47,602 bases of DNA, from assembly GCA_030833845.1 (NCBI GenBank), contig JAURGK010000019.1:1-47602 (forward strand), read 5' to 3'. The position numbers and the translations under genes were made by a program. Shown here one piece after another: positions 7,777 through 16,809 of this stretch (positions are counted from its first letter, which is position 1; every line of letters begins with the position of its first letter). The stretch comes from Crocinitomicaceae bacterium (GTDB taxonomy: Bacteria > Bacteroidota > Bacteroidia > Flavobacteriales_D > Crocinitomicaceae). Below the pieces are notes generated by a model. That model did not search any database, was not told the DNA's origin, and saw only the letters and a list, made by a program, of their open reading frames with translations.

Positions 7777-9045
7777 TTAGTCAATGATACTAAAGCCAGT
7801 GTAGGATTGCAAGGCCTTTGGTATACGGATACCATCAGCGGTTTGATGATTTTCAAGTAAGGAAGCAAGTATTCTAGGCAAAGCAAGTGCCGAACCATTA
7901 AGTGTATGGCACAGCATGGTTTTTTTATCGTCTTTGAATCTGAGCTTGAGTCGATTGGATTGAAAAGTATCGAATCTAGATACAGAACTAACTTCGAGCC
8001 ATTTTTCTTGGGCTGCAGAATAAACCTCAAAATCATAGGTCATTGCTGAGGCAAAACCCATGTCTCCACCACAAAGTCGGAGAATTCTGTAGGGCAATTC
8101 AAGCTTTTCTAATAAATTTTGAACATGTGCGATCATTTCATCTAAGGCCTTTGCCGTATTGTCTGGATGTTCTACACGAACTATTTCAACTTTGTCAAAT
8201 TGATGTAGTCTGTTGAGCCCTCTGACGTCCTTTCCATAAGAACCCGCTTCTCTTCTAAAACATGGCGTATAGCCACACATTTTAATTGAAAAATTGCCAT
8301 CAGGTAAAATAACATCCCGATAAATATTAGTAAGTGGCACCTCCGCTGTAGGGATCAAGTAGAGGTCATCTTCGGTAACGTAATACATTTGCCCCTCTTT
8401 ATCTGGAAGCTGCCCTGTACCGTAGCCACTGGCTTCATTGACCATATGCGGGGAAATAAATTCTTCATAACCCGCAGCAATTGCTTCATCTAAGAAAAAT
8501 TGTATCAGTGCACGCTGTAATTTGGCTCCTTTTCCTCGGTAAAAAGGGAAGCCTGCCCCTGTTACTTTTACCCCTAGTTCAAAATCAATGAGTTTGTATT
8601 TTTTAGCCAAATCCCAGTGTGGTAAGGCATCAAAATTAAATTGAGGGATATGGCCAGCTTCATGCGTTGTTTGATTGTCTTGGGCATCGCGGCCTTGAAC
8701 TACGGCCTCATGCGGCACATTTGGGAGCGTGTATAGGAGTTTTTGTAAAGCCTCTTCATGTTGGGCAACTTCTTCTTTGAGTTGCACTTCTTTCGTTTTG
8801 AGCTCACTAGATTTTGCCTTAAGTGCGCTGGCATCGTTTTGAAGTCCCTTTTTGAACAACTCACCAATTTCACGGGCAATCTGATTGAGTTCAGCGGCTA
8901 GTTGGTCAAGATTTGTTTTGGCTGCACGCCAATTTTGATCGGTTGCAATAATTGCATCTAAGGTTGATGTAGCATCAATGTTCCTTTTAGCCAAGCCGGC
9001 AATAATTGCATCTTTTTCTTGTCGAATGCGCTGAATTTCTAACAT
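7777..9045 (-). CDS. serS: Seryl-tRNA synthetase
   Basis: The protein has 422 residues, normal for bacterial SerRS. It charges tRNA-Ser with serine. Residues about 28-100 form the long N-terminal coiled-coil arm that grips the tRNA variable arm. The class II core follows: LIPTAEVPLTN, motif 2 with FRREAGSYGKDVRGLNRLHQ, and motif 3 GSALALPRILASLLE near the C-terminus. The family begins at MLEIQRIRQEK, so I take the ATG at 9045; the frame runs further upstream but that part is not protein-like for SerRS. A TACTTTTG box lies 18 bases upstream of this ATG. The gene is divergent from dut. Confidence 0.97.
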   Translation of the reverse strand: MLEIQRIRQEKDAIIAGLAKRNIDATSTLDAIIATDQNWRAAKTNLDQLAAELNQIAREIGELFKKGLQNDASALKAKSSELKTKEVQLKEEVAQHEEALQKLLYTLPNVPHEAVVQGRDAQDNQTTHEAGHIPQFNFDALPHWDLAKKYKLIDFELGVKVTGAGFPFYRGKGAKLQRALIQFFLDEAIAAGYEEFISPHMVNEASGYGTGQLPDKEGQMYYVTEDDLYLIPTAEVPLTNIYRDVILPDGNFSIKMCGYTPCFRREAGSYGKDVRGLNRLHQFDKVEIVRVEHPDNTAKALDEMIAHVQNLLEKLELPYRILRLCGGDMGFASAMTYDFEVYSAAQEKWLEVSSVSRFDTFQSNRLKLRFKDDKKTMLCHTLNGSALALPRILASLLENHQTADGIRIPKALQSYTGFSIID

Positions 9046-9063
9046 AATGACTCTCTTGAAGTG

Positions 9064-9071
9064 CAAAAGTA
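9064..9071 (-). promoter_or_regulatory. -7 box, serS
   Basis: On the minus strand this reads TACTTTTG, an exact TAnnTTTG match, with 18 bases to the serS ATG at 9045. This supports the shorter serS start. Confidence 0.5.
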
Positions 9072-9160
9072 AACAAATACAGGTAAAAATCGCTGATGTT
9101 GTCCATAGTAAGGTGTTGATTATTCCTTTATCCGCCAAGTTCTTGCTTGTAGATTTGGTT

Positions 9161-9168
9161 TAATTTTG
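9161..9168 (+). promoter_or_regulatory. -7 box, dut operon
   Basis: TAATTTTG, an exact TAnnTTTG match, ends four bases before the dut ATG at 9173. It is the likely promoter for the five-gene dut run and predicts a leaderless start. Confidence 0.5.
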
Positions 9169-9172
9169 GACT

Positions 9173-9616
9173 ATGCATAAACAACGAGTTAAAATTGTCA
9201 ATAAGGGCCGCCATGAAGCTCCTTCTTATCAAACGGCAGGATCTTCAGGAATGGATGTCAGGGCTTGTTTAGAGGAGCCCATTGAGCTTGCACCTATGCA
9301 GCGCGCACTCATACCTACAGGATTGTTTCTTGAAATGGAAGATACGCTTGAATGTCAAGTAAGACCTAGAAGCGGACTTGCGCTTAAAAAAGGATTGACA
9401 GTACTCAATACGCCAGGCACGATAGATGCCGATTACCGTGGAGAAATTGGCGTGATTCTTGTCAATCTATCTAATGAAACGGCGACAATCACCGATGGTG
9501 AGCGCATCGCCCAACTTGTATTTTGTCAAATCGAAAAAGTAGAATTGCTTGCTGCTAATAACCTTTCTGATTCCGAGCGCGGAGCAGGGGGATTTGGTAG
9601 TACAGGGCTGAATTAA
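9173..9616 (+). CDS. dut: dUTP diphosphatase
   Basis: The protein has 147 residues, the standard length of a trimeric dUTPase. It hydrolyses dUTP to dUMP, which keeps uracil out of DNA and feeds dTMP synthesis. All five family motifs are present: SSGMDVRA (24-31), RPRSGLA (64-70), [13 protein letters not shown] (82-94), GERIAQLVF (109-117), and the glycine-rich C-terminal arm [10 protein letters not shown] (136-145). The nucleotidyltransferase gene follows after 5 bases. Confidence 0.97.
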   Translation: MHKQRVKIVNKGRHEAPSYQTAGSSGMDVRACLEEPIELAPMQRALIPTGLFLEMEDTLECQVRPRSGLALKKGLTVLNTPGTIDADYRGEIGVILVNLSNETATITDGERIAQLVFCQIEKVELLAANNLSDSERGAGGFGSTGLN

Positions 9617-9621
9617 AACAT

Positions 9622-10629
9622 ATGAAAGTAATCGTACCGATGGCTGGCCGCGGAAGCCGGCTAAGACCACACACGCTCACCATCCCAAAGCCATTAGTTC
9701 CGGTTGGTGGCAAACCAATTGTACACAGGCTTGTTGCCGATATTGCTCGCCTTTGTGAAGAGCCCATTGAGCAAATTGCTTTTGTGGTAGGTGAATTTGG
9801 AGCTGAGGTTGAAAAAGAGTTGCTGGCCGTTGCCGAAAGTTTGGGTGCAAAAGGGAGTATCCACTACCAATTAGAGGCACTTGGCACTGCCCATGCAGTG
9901 ATGTGCGCCTCAGAAGTTTTGGATGGCCCTGTTGTGGTTGCTTTTGCCGATACCCTTTTCAAAGCTGACTTCAAAATTAGTGCTGAAGACCAAGGCATCT
10001 TGTGGGTAAAACAGATAGAAGACCCAAGTGCTTTTGGTGTGGTAAAACTCAATGAGCAAGGGCAAATTATTGATTTTGTAGAAAAACCCCAAACCTTTGT
10101 TTCCGATTTAGCGATGATCGGTATTTATTATTTCAAAGATGGTGCACGATTAAGAAAAGAGCTACAATATCTTCTAGATCATGAAATCGTAAAAGGCGGA
10201 GAATACCAATTGCCAGATGCCCTTCGCAGGCTTACAGAAGATGGGCTTACTTTTAAGCCAGGTACTGTTGAAGAATGGCTAGACTGCGGCAATAAGGAAG
10301 TTACTGTTGCGACCAATCAGCGCGTGCTTGAACACGATGCAGCAGCAGGGCGTTTAGCACAACATGAGCTTGATCTTAATGACAGCATTATTATCGAACC
10401 CTGTTATATTGGTCCAAACGTGAAGATTACTCGTTCAATTGTGGGTCCGCATGTCTCTTTGGGTGAAGGGGCTCAACTTTTGGATGTAAACATCTCGAAC
10501 AGTATCGTTGGCAATCAAACTAAATTATCAAAAATCAATTTGACTGGGGCAATGATTGGTGCACATGCGTCATATAATGGCCGATCAAAAGATCTCAGTC
10601 TTGGTGATTACAGCAGCATTGATGAGTAA
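9622..10629 (+). CDS. Sugar-nucleotide pyrophosphorylase with hexapeptide tail
   Basis: The protein has 335 residues. The N-terminal NTP_transferase domain starts with GRGSRLRPHT (9-18) and PKPLVPVGGKP, the nucleotide-binding signature of RmlA/GlmU/GalU-type enzymes. It continues with EALGTAHAV, a metal-binding FAD loop (VVVAFAD), FVEKP and WLDCGN. From about residue 255 the chain shows left-handed beta-helix hexapeptide repeats (IIEPCYIGPNVKI, IVGPHVSLGEGA). It transfers a nucleotide to a sugar-1-phosphate to make an activated sugar. dTDP-glucose or GDP/UDP sugars are possible, and the sequence does not settle which. It belongs to a conserved Bacteroidota run with dut, the TPR lipoprotein, DUF4292 and EnvC. 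The last 8 bases overlap the next gene. Confidence 0.88.
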   Translation: MKVIVPMAGRGSRLRPHTLTIPKPLVPVGGKPIVHRLVADIARLCEEPIEQIAFVVGEFGAEVEKELLAVAESLGAKGSIHYQLEALGTAHAVMCASEVLDGPVVVAFADTLFKADFKISAEDQGILWVKQIEDPSAFGVVKLNEQGQIIDFVEKPQTFVSDLAMIGIYYFKDGARLRKELQYLLDHEIVKGGEYQLPDALRRLTEDGLTFKPGTVEEWLDCGNKEVTVATNQRVLEHDAAAGRLAQHELDLNDSIIIEPCYIGPNVKITRSIVGPHVSLGEGAQLLDVNISNSIVGNQTKLSKINLTGAMIGAHASYNGRSKDLSLGDYSSIDE

Positions 10630-12316
10630 GTTCAGCAGCATTTTATTGATATTGTTGCTTTTTTCTTGCAAAGTTCAAGAACGAGCAAGCATTACCCAAG
10701 ACCCTGCCTATGTACGGCAGTTTCATAGTGGGGTGCGCTATATGCTCAACGACCAACACGACAATGCCATTGAAGATTTCAATGCTTGTCTGCAAAAAGA
10801 ACCCAATGATGCAGCTGTACATTTTGCACTTTCTCAAACTTATCTTAAACAAGAAAACTACAACCAAGCAGCTTTTCATACTGAACGTGCCGCTGCCCTC
10901 GACCCAAAAAACTTGCATTACAAAAGAGAGCTTGCTTTTATGTATCAGCAGCTAGGCAAAGCACAAGAGGCCGCTGTTGTTTTTGAGAAATTACTTTTGG
11001 CAGAACCCAAAAACATAGATTATTACAGCGGGGCATTAATGTGTTATCAGCAGTTGAATAAACCTACTAAATCATTGGCCTTGATTCAAAAAATGGAACT
11101 CGAGCTTGGTGAAAATCCCAATACAGTCATAGAGAAATTTCACTTGTTACAACAAATGGGAAAGACCAAGGAGAGTATGACGCTATTGGAATCAGCCCGG
11201 GTGCAATTTCCATCAGACCCAAATATTCTTGCCAATTTAGTTGATAACTATTTTAGGGCTCAGAATTATACTGCTGGTTTTGAAATTTTAGATGATTTAG
11301 TCCAGGCAGACCCAACCAATGGGGTGGCTCAGTTAATGTATGGCGAAATGTGCTACCGTTCGGGCAAGGTAGATTTGGGTAAAAAACACTTGGGTTTGGG
11401 CATCCTATCTGAAGGGCCGAGCATTGATCAAAAAATGAATGTTTTGATCATGTGGGTAAATGAAAAGGACCTCAAGGATGCAAATAAGCAATTAGAAAAT
11501 CTGGTGCTTTATATGACCAGTACCTATCCTAAGGAAGCCAAAGCGCATTCCATTGCCGGTGATTACTATTATGTGATTGGGCAGCCCAAAGCAGCCATTG
11601 ATTGTTACCGCCAAACACTTTCCATTGACCCTAATTTAATAGCGGTTTGGAATCAGGTTTTTATTTTGGAATATGAACAAGGACTTTGGTCTTACTTGTA
11701 CCAAGACGCCACACATTGTACTGAAATCTATCTAAACCACGTATTTCCTTTTTATTGGCTTGGATTAACCAATAATTACTTGGGGAAATATCAAGAGGCC
11801 TTAGATGCGCTTCAATGGGCCAGCTCTTTGGGAATAAATGATCCTGCAATGAAGGCCGAAGTAAATGCACAACTCGGTGTCGCACAATTTGGTTTGGGTC
11901 AGAAAGAAAAGGGGATAGAATTTTTCAATGCGGCAATTGCCGCCCAGCCAACCAATCTAAATTTAAAACTTGATCTTTTACATCAATTGAATAAATACCA
12001 ACTTGATGCAAAGGCACATGAGGCACTTAAAACCATTGTCATTGAACACCCTAAGGAAGGGTGGCCAATGTTTGAATTGGCATATTCTTTCTTTCAAAAG
12101 GGATTCTACTTAGATGCACTTGAATGGCAGCTTAAAATCACAGATCCAGCCATATTAATAAGTTCCAAGTACTATGAGCAATTGGGAGATATTTTCTATC
12201 AGCTAGGACGTGAGATAGAGGCTTTAAAGAGCTGGCAAAAAGCACTGACATTTGATGAAGGAAGTGCAGTATTAAATCAAAAGATCACAACACAAAAATA
12301 TGTTCAAGCCCCTTAA
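10622..12316 (+). CDS. TPR-repeat lipoprotein
   Basis: The protein has 564 residues. I start at the ATG at 10622, overlapping the previous stop by 8 bases, because it gives a lipoprotein signal with lipobox LFSC and Cys16. The frame is open upstream but that part lies inside the nucleotidyltransferase gene. The rest is a chain of tetratricopeptide repeats, for example AAVHFALSQTYLKQENYNQA, AIDCYRQTLSIDPN and the final ALKSWQKALTFDEG. I count at least ten 34-residue-like units. Such solenoids are protein-protein scaffolds. With its position before DUF4292 and EnvC, an envelope-assembly role at the periplasmic face of the outer membrane is inferred. It overlaps the next gene by 17 bases. Confidence 0.88.
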   Translation: MSKFSSILLILLLFSCKVQERASITQDPAYVRQFHSGVRYMLNDQHDNAIEDFNACLQKEPNDAAVHFALSQTYLKQENYNQAAFHTERAAALDPKNLHYKRELAFMYQQLGKAQEAAVVFEKLLLAEPKNIDYYSGALMCYQQLNKPTKSLALIQKMELELGENPNTVIEKFHLLQQMGKTKESMTLLESARVQFPSDPNILANLVDNYFRAQNYTAGFEILDDLVQADPTNGVAQLMYGEMCYRSGKVDLGKKHLGLGILSEGPSIDQKMNVLIMWVNEKDLKDANKQLENLVLYMTSTYPKEAKAHSIAGDYYYVIGQPKAAIDCYRQTLSIDPNLIAVWNQVFILEYEQGLWSYLYQDATHCTEIYLNHVFPFYWLGLTNNYLGKYQEALDALQWASSLGINDPAMKAEVNAQLGVAQFGLGQKEKGIEFFNAAIAAQPTNLNLKLDLLHQLNKYQLDAKAHEALKTIVIEHPKEGWPMFELAYSFFQKGFYLDALEWQLKITDPAILISSKYYEQLGDIFYQLGREIEALKSWQKALTFDEGSAVLNQKITTQKYVQAP

Positions 12317-13139
12317 TATTTTAGCCATTCTTTGTTTTAGTTTGGGCTTATTTGCTTGTAAGGCGCCAGCTGTCTTAACTGATGAACAGTTAAGAGATTT
12401 CGAAAAGCTCCCAAAACTCAAAGACAAAGAGCTTTTGGATAGACTAGATAGTCTATCACACATTGAGCCAAAGAGTTTTTACAGCAAACTCAGCGCCACC
12501 TATACAGACCTCACTGACCCCCTAGACCCAAAAGAATTCTCTTTTAAAACATCTTTCAAGATAACCAGTGACAGTGCTGTGTCAGCAATTATTACTTATG
12601 CAAAAATTCCGATTGTTACAGCGCTTGTAACTCAAGACACACTTTGCGTTGTCAATAAACGAGATCGTTGTTATACAATAGCCTCATTGGAATACCTTAA
12701 GGAATTATTTGGTGTTGATTTTACTTATGAAAATATAGAGGAAATAATATATGGTAAACCTCTAGATTATCAAGCAGATCAAAAGTATTTTGTTGATAAC
12801 GACCCTTTTCAGTACAGTATTTCTACCCATAAAAAGCGTGAACGTAAAAAAGCTGACCGCAAACAACGCGACGATCTCATGATTCAATACCTACTAGCAG
12901 ACAATGCTATGACACTAAAACAGACAAGAATTTGGAGTGTAGAGGACAGTACTGAAATTGGTGTGGTTTATCAAGAACGACTACAAATCAATGGCCTAAA
13001 CCTCCCTAACTCGTTACTAATCAATATAAGAACACCAAACAAAGTCTTGCAGCTCATTTTGAATTACGACCGTATTGAGGTCAACGAGCCACAAGAATTA
13101 ATCATCGTCATACCAGATAGCTATGAAAAATGTGATTAA
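12300..13139 (+). CDS. DUF4292 lipoprotein
   Basis: The protein has 279 residues with a lipobox FAC at Cys20 after a hydrophobic signal. The body matches the DUF4292 family of Bacteroidota: a LolA/LolB-like beta sheet (SFKTSFKITSDSAV..., an ...YLKELFGVDF segment, and LILNYDRIEVNEP near the end). The family has no assigned biochemical function. The fold and lipid anchor suggest handling of a hydrophobic ligand or lipoprotein at the outer membrane, which is inference. A lysine/arginine-rich stretch (KKRERKKADRKQR, about residues 178-190) is unusual for an exported domain. It overlaps both neighbours by 17 bases, so it is translationally coupled. Confidence 0.85.
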   Translation: MFKPLNILAILCFSLGLFACKAPAVLTDEQLRDFEKLPKLKDKELLDRLDSLSHIEPKSFYSKLSATYTDLTDPLDPKEFSFKTSFKITSDSAVSAIITYAKIPIVTALVTQDTLCVVNKRDRCYTIASLEYLKELFGVDFTYENIEEIIYGKPLDYQADQKYFVDNDPFQYSISTHKKRERKKADRKQRDDLMIQYLLADNAMTLKQTRIWSVEDSTEIGVVYQERLQINGLNLPNSLLINIRTPNKVLQLILNYDRIEVNEPQELIIVIPDSYEKCD

Positions 13140-14406
13140 AGTATTTTTGTTTTTGATATTTGCTGTTCCTGTATTTGGTCAACAAGATCAAAAACAGCTC
13201 AAAAGAGAGCAGCAAAAATTGGAAAAACGTATTTCCAACACTAAGAAATTATTGAGTAAAGTCAAGAATAACTCACAAGCTTCACTCAATGAAATTCGAT
13301 TAATTGAAAATCAAATTCGCAACCGCGAAGCCTTGGTTCAGTTATTTGATAATCAGGTGCGCTCTGCAGAAATGAAGATTGTCCAAAAAAACAATGAAAT
13401 TCAAAGACTCCGAGAAAAACTAAAACAACTCAAACAACAATACCGCAAGTTATTTTTGTATGCTTATAAGCATAGAGGTAATTATAACAAAGTCATGTAT
13501 TTATTGGCTTCCTCTGATTACAATGAGGCTCTAAGGCGCAACAGGTATTTAAAAAAGGTTGCAGCCATCCAGCGCAAGCAAGCCGCACTCATCAAACAAC
13601 ATCAAGTGCTTATTGCCAAGCAAATTGAACAAATCAATATGGAGAAGCAATTTAAATTGCTGGCTTTAGATGAGAAGAAAAAAGAAAGGGATCAAATTGC
13701 ACAAGACAAATCGAAAAAAGAAAAATCTTATCAAAAATTTAAAAAAGAGGAGCAAACTCTTGTAACTCAACTCAAGGAGGACGAGAGAAAGAAAATCCAA
13801 CTTAAAAAACAAATCGACGCAGCCATTCGCGCCGATATTGCAAAGGAACAAGCACGCCAAGCCGAGCTTGCTAAAGCAAATGCAAAAAACACAACTACTG
13901 AAACAAACACCCCAAAATCAGGTACAGGCAGTAAGCCTGCTCCTAAAATTGTTGCAACTCCAATTTCAACTGAGGGCGCAGCTGTTGGTAAGAGTTTTGA
14001 AGCCAATCGAGGAAGATTGCCTTGGCCCGTTGATAATGGAAGCATTACCGAACGATTTGGCCGCAACTTTCATCCGACACTAAGCGGCGTCGAATGGAAT
14101 AATAATGGCATCGACATTACTTGTAATCGTGGTTCAAAGGTGCGTGCTGTTTTTGAAGGCGAGGTGACTACCGTATTTTCGGTTCAAGGTGCAGGTAAAG
14201 TGGTCATTGTAAAACATGGCGCCTACCGAACTGTATACGGAAATCTGGCGGAAACTTTTGTAAGCGTGGGCAGCAAGGTGTCAACAAAACAAGCCATCGG
14301 CACTCTGTTGAACGATGGGGGAGTATCTGTATGTCATTTTGAAGTACATCAAGTGGTGGGTGTCAACCCGGTAACACTCAATCCTTCACTATGGATTGGT
14401 CGTTAG
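13123..14406 (+). CDS. EnvC-type murein hydrolase activator
   Basis: The protein has 427 residues. A signal peptide (residues 1-19) is followed by about 230 residues of highly charged coiled coil, then a Lys/Pro/Thr linker (about 250-280). The C-terminal M23/LytM domain starts near LPWPVDNGSITERFG. In active M23 peptidases the metal site is HxxxD...HxH. Here the first position is Asn (NNNGIDI) and the last motif is CHFEVHQ, so the site looks degenerate, as in EnvC/NlpD. The likely role is to activate a periplasmic amidase during septal peptidoglycan splitting, not to cut peptidoglycan itself. It is the last gene of the dut run, and its 3' end overlaps the oppositely oriented O-antigen ligase gene by 29 bases. 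Confidence 0.9.
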   Translation: MKNVIKVFLFLIFAVPVFGQQDQKQLKREQQKLEKRISNTKKLLSKVKNNSQASLNEIRLIENQIRNREALVQLFDNQVRSAEMKIVQKNNEIQRLREKLKQLKQQYRKLFLYAYKHRGNYNKVMYLLASSDYNEALRRNRYLKKVAAIQRKQAALIKQHQVLIAKQIEQINMEKQFKLLALDEKKKERDQIAQDKSKKEKSYQKFKKEEQTLVTQLKEDERKKIQLKKQIDAAIRADIAKEQARQAELAKANAKNTTTETNTPKSGTGSKPAPKIVATPISTEGAAVGKSFEANRGRLPWPVDNGSITERFGRNFHPTLSGVEWNNNGIDITCNRGSKVRAVFEGEVTTVFSVQGAGKVVIVKHGAYRTVYGNLAETFVSVGSKVSTKQAIGTLLNDGGVSVCHFEVHQVVGVNPVTLNPSLWIGR

Positions 14407-15751
14407 GTGGCATGATTTCGAATTCATAAACAAGCCAAATCGCACAAATTCCCCAAATGGGAACAGCGGCTTTATCGGTATCTAAATAATTATTCAAAAA
14501 GGCATGAATGAAATAGGTACTCAAAGCCATAATTGAACTAAGCACAATGATTCTATCAGCTTTTTGTGTGCGATCCAAGCGGTGATATAAGCTGATTCCG
14601 GTATAAAAAATGGCCGCTACAACGGCAAGAAAACTAAGCAATCCAAAAAATCCAGTTTCAGCCAAAGCACCTAAGTATTCGCTGTGTGCGTTGCCCATAT
14701 CACCAAAATTTGTGGAAATAATCGTTAGGTTTTCGGGTCGCTGAAAAGGAGCGTATTCAAATGCATAGGTTCCTGGCCCGTAACCTACTATGGGCCTTTC
14801 TTTAAACATAGCTATAGCACAACTCCATCGGTTAATCCTTTCCAAATTGGAAGCATCGGTGGATATATTGGCGGCACTTTGCAGCCGCTCGTCAAATGCT
14901 TCGGTAGTATGCTCATATTTATTGCGCTCGAGCTCCATTTGAATGTCATCCCATTGTATGAACATAATTCCGAGCGCAACAACACTAAGTGCCACAATGG
15001 GTTTCCATGAAATTTTGTAATACAATACAAAAGCCAGGGCAATACTTCCAACGACACTCAACCATGCAGCGCGCGTATAGGAGAGCACCAACCCTATTAT
15101 AATTATCAATATGAAGCCAAGGAGTGTGAGCTGCACCAAAGGGGAGTGTTTTTTATATAAATAAAGACCAACAGCCAAAGGAAAAACAAGAGCCACAATA
15201 GCGCCATAAATAGTGTGGTCTTTAAAGAAAGGAGACATGACCCAATGACCTTCTTTTTCACCGAATCCATAAAAGGAATGGTGAATGAGCGTGTAACAGA
15301 TCACGATGACCGTAGCCGAAATGAACAGCCACAAGAAGAGTATGCGGTTACTATTTTTTTGAAAAAAATAGGTTCCAAAAAACAGTACAGGTATAATAAA
15401 CCAAAGTTTGGCTAAAATAAATTTAAACGACACCAACGGATGGCTACTCGTTATAGCAGTAATCAAAAGCCAAAGCAGATAGATCACTACTGCCCATATA
15501 AGCGGACTGCGCCAGATATGTTTTGGAAGTATGGGGTTTTTAATTTGAATAGCACCTAAAAGTAGCATGAGCCCGAATAATAGAGGTTCGGTTGGAACAA
15601 ATAGACCAAAACTACTTGTATACTCCTCAATATTTACAGACAAGGGAGTGAGGAATGCCAGGCTTAAAAAAAGTTTTTCCGTTTGAAAAATGGCAAAATA
15701 AATCGCCAATAATGCAACAGGAATAAGGGAATAAACACTTGGATCGTTCAT
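14378..15751 (-). CDS. O-antigen ligase family membrane protein
   Basis: The protein has 457 residues and 10 or more predicted membrane helices. The central-to-late region carries the Wzy_C/O-antigen-ligase pattern: a periplasmic loop with PIVGYGPGTYAFEYAPF and then GNAHSEYLGALAETGFFGLL, including the conserved His and Gly-rich helix start. The family includes both ligases that join polysaccharide to lipid A core (WaaL) and O-antigen polymerases (Wzy), and sequence alone does not separate them. It follows the Wzz gene after 6 bases and the two are clearly coexpressed. Its last 29 bases run through the end of envC on the other strand. Confidence 0.85.
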   Translation of the reverse strand: MNDPSVYSLIPVALLAIYFAIFQTEKLFLSLAFLTPLSVNIEEYTSSFGLFVPTEPLLFGLMLLLGAIQIKNPILPKHIWRSPLIWAVVIYLLWLLITAITSSHPLVSFKFILAKLWFIIPVLFFGTYFFQKNSNRILFLWLFISATVIVICYTLIHHSFYGFGEKEGHWVMSPFFKDHTIYGAIVALVFPLAVGLYLYKKHSPLVQLTLLGFILIIIIGLVLSYTRAAWLSVVGSIALAFVLYYKISWKPIVALSVVALGIMFIQWDDIQMELERNKYEHTTEAFDERLQSAANISTDASNLERINRWSCAIAMFKERPIVGYGPGTYAFEYAPFQRPENLTIISTNFGDMGNAHSEYLGALAETGFFGLLSFLAVVAAIFYTGISLYHRLDRTQKADRIIVLSSIMALSTYFIHAFLNNYLDTDKAAVPIWGICAIWLVYEFEIMPPNDQSIVKD

Positions 15752-15757
15752 TGAACC

Positions 15758-16750
15758 TTAGGCAGCTTCTTGTTTAAGTTCGTTGATGCGTTCTTTAATT
15801 AAAAGGAAAAAGAGCCCAAAGAGAAATCCGCCAATAGTTGAAACCAAAACAATTATCATTCGTTTAGGCTTCTCTTTTCTATCCGCAACTACTGCTTTTT
15901 CAACTACGAATTTGTGACTGAAATTGGCATTTGCATCAGATTCAGCCTGCTCATAAGAAACTTTGAAATCTTCGATTTTAACTATTTTTTCATTTCGCTG
16001 ATATTCAAGTCCATCGTAAACTGAACCGAATTTGTTATTGATCTCTATTTTTTTGCGGATTTCGTCTTTTTCTTGCGGATTTTTGGCATCCACTAAGGCT
16101 TGATAAAGTGTTGCCCGCGCATCGTTTGGCAACACACCAATTTGAGCCAAGTCCTCGAGACGCTTCAAGATAGAATCTCTGTCTTGTTCCATTTGCTGTT
16201 TTTTTCTCAAATTAATTTGAAAGGCAGGAATTGTACGTTCTCGGATCATTTGATTCTTTACCGTATCAATAAGCTCCACAATATCATTGGCCATTGCAGC
16301 AGCTTGTTTAGGGTTTTCGTCTAAAACATCAATTTGAATTGAGCCATAGCGTGTACGACTGAAGGTAAAATGCTCAATGTAGGCCTTGTTGAGTTTATAG
16401 TATTTGTTTGGATCTGTTTTGGAGATATCATAGGCCTTCATCAAGTCGTATTTTTGAACAATACGGTCTCGAATGCGTGAGGATGATAAAATTTGTACGA
16501 GTTGCTCGGCTTGCTCTTCTTCACCAAAATCCATGGCAGCGGCCTTTACATTTCGTTGTTCAGAAAATGAAACATTACTCGAGGCGGCCGGAAATACAAT
16601 TGCTGTCGATAAAAAAAGTGGTGTAATTAAAAAGGATACAATAATTGAAATAATTGCTGCTGCGCTGGTGAAATAAATGAGCGATTTACGCTGATTCCAT
16701 AAAAAAATGAGTAGTGCGTTGCGTTGGTCAGTTAGGTTGTTATTTTCCAT
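15758..16750 (-). CDS. Wzz-type polysaccharide chain-length determinant
   Basis: The protein has 330 residues. A membrane helix at about residues 18-42 and a second near the C-terminus (RMIIVLVSTIGGFLFGLFFLL) flank a periplasmic domain with long helices (coiled coil about 155-200 and 235-270). This is the polysaccharide co-polymerase topology. The N-terminal region has the Wzz pattern with PLFLSTAIVFPA. It has no cytoplasmic tyrosine-kinase domain, so it is not the Wzc type. It would set chain length with the neighbouring ligase/polymerase. The start is at the ATG at 16750, with a TAGCTTTG box 26 bases upstream. Confidence 0.85.
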   Translation of the reverse strand: MENNNLTDQRNALLIFLWNQRKSLIYFTSAAAIISIIVSFLITPLFLSTAIVFPAASSNVSFSEQRNVKAAAMDFGEEEQAEQLVQILSSSRIRDRIVQKYDLMKAYDISKTDPNKYYKLNKAYIEHFTFSRTRYGSIQIDVLDENPKQAAAMANDIVELIDTVKNQMIRERTIPAFQINLRKKQQMEQDRDSILKRLEDLAQIGVLPNDARATLYQALVDAKNPQEKDEIRKKIEINNKFGSVYDGLEYQRNEKIVKIEDFKVSYEQAESDANANFSHKFVVEKAVVADRKEKPKRMIIVLVSTIGGFLFGLFFLLIKERINELKQEAA

Positions 16751-16776
16751 AAAATTAGTGCCCTAGAATTTTTCCT

Positions 16777-16784
16777 CAAAGCTA
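16777..16784 (-). promoter_or_regulatory. -7 box, wzz-like gene
   Basis: The minus strand reads TAGCTTTG (exact TAnnTTTG) 26 bases before the ATG at 16750. It is the probable promoter for the Wzz and ligase pair. Confidence 0.45.
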
Positions 16785-16809
16785 TGACAATAACTTCAAA
16801 ATACCATAT

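Noticed and set aside
7749..8036. Minus-strand 95-residue frame
   Set aside because: It lies within serS in another frame and reads as a low-complexity shadow.
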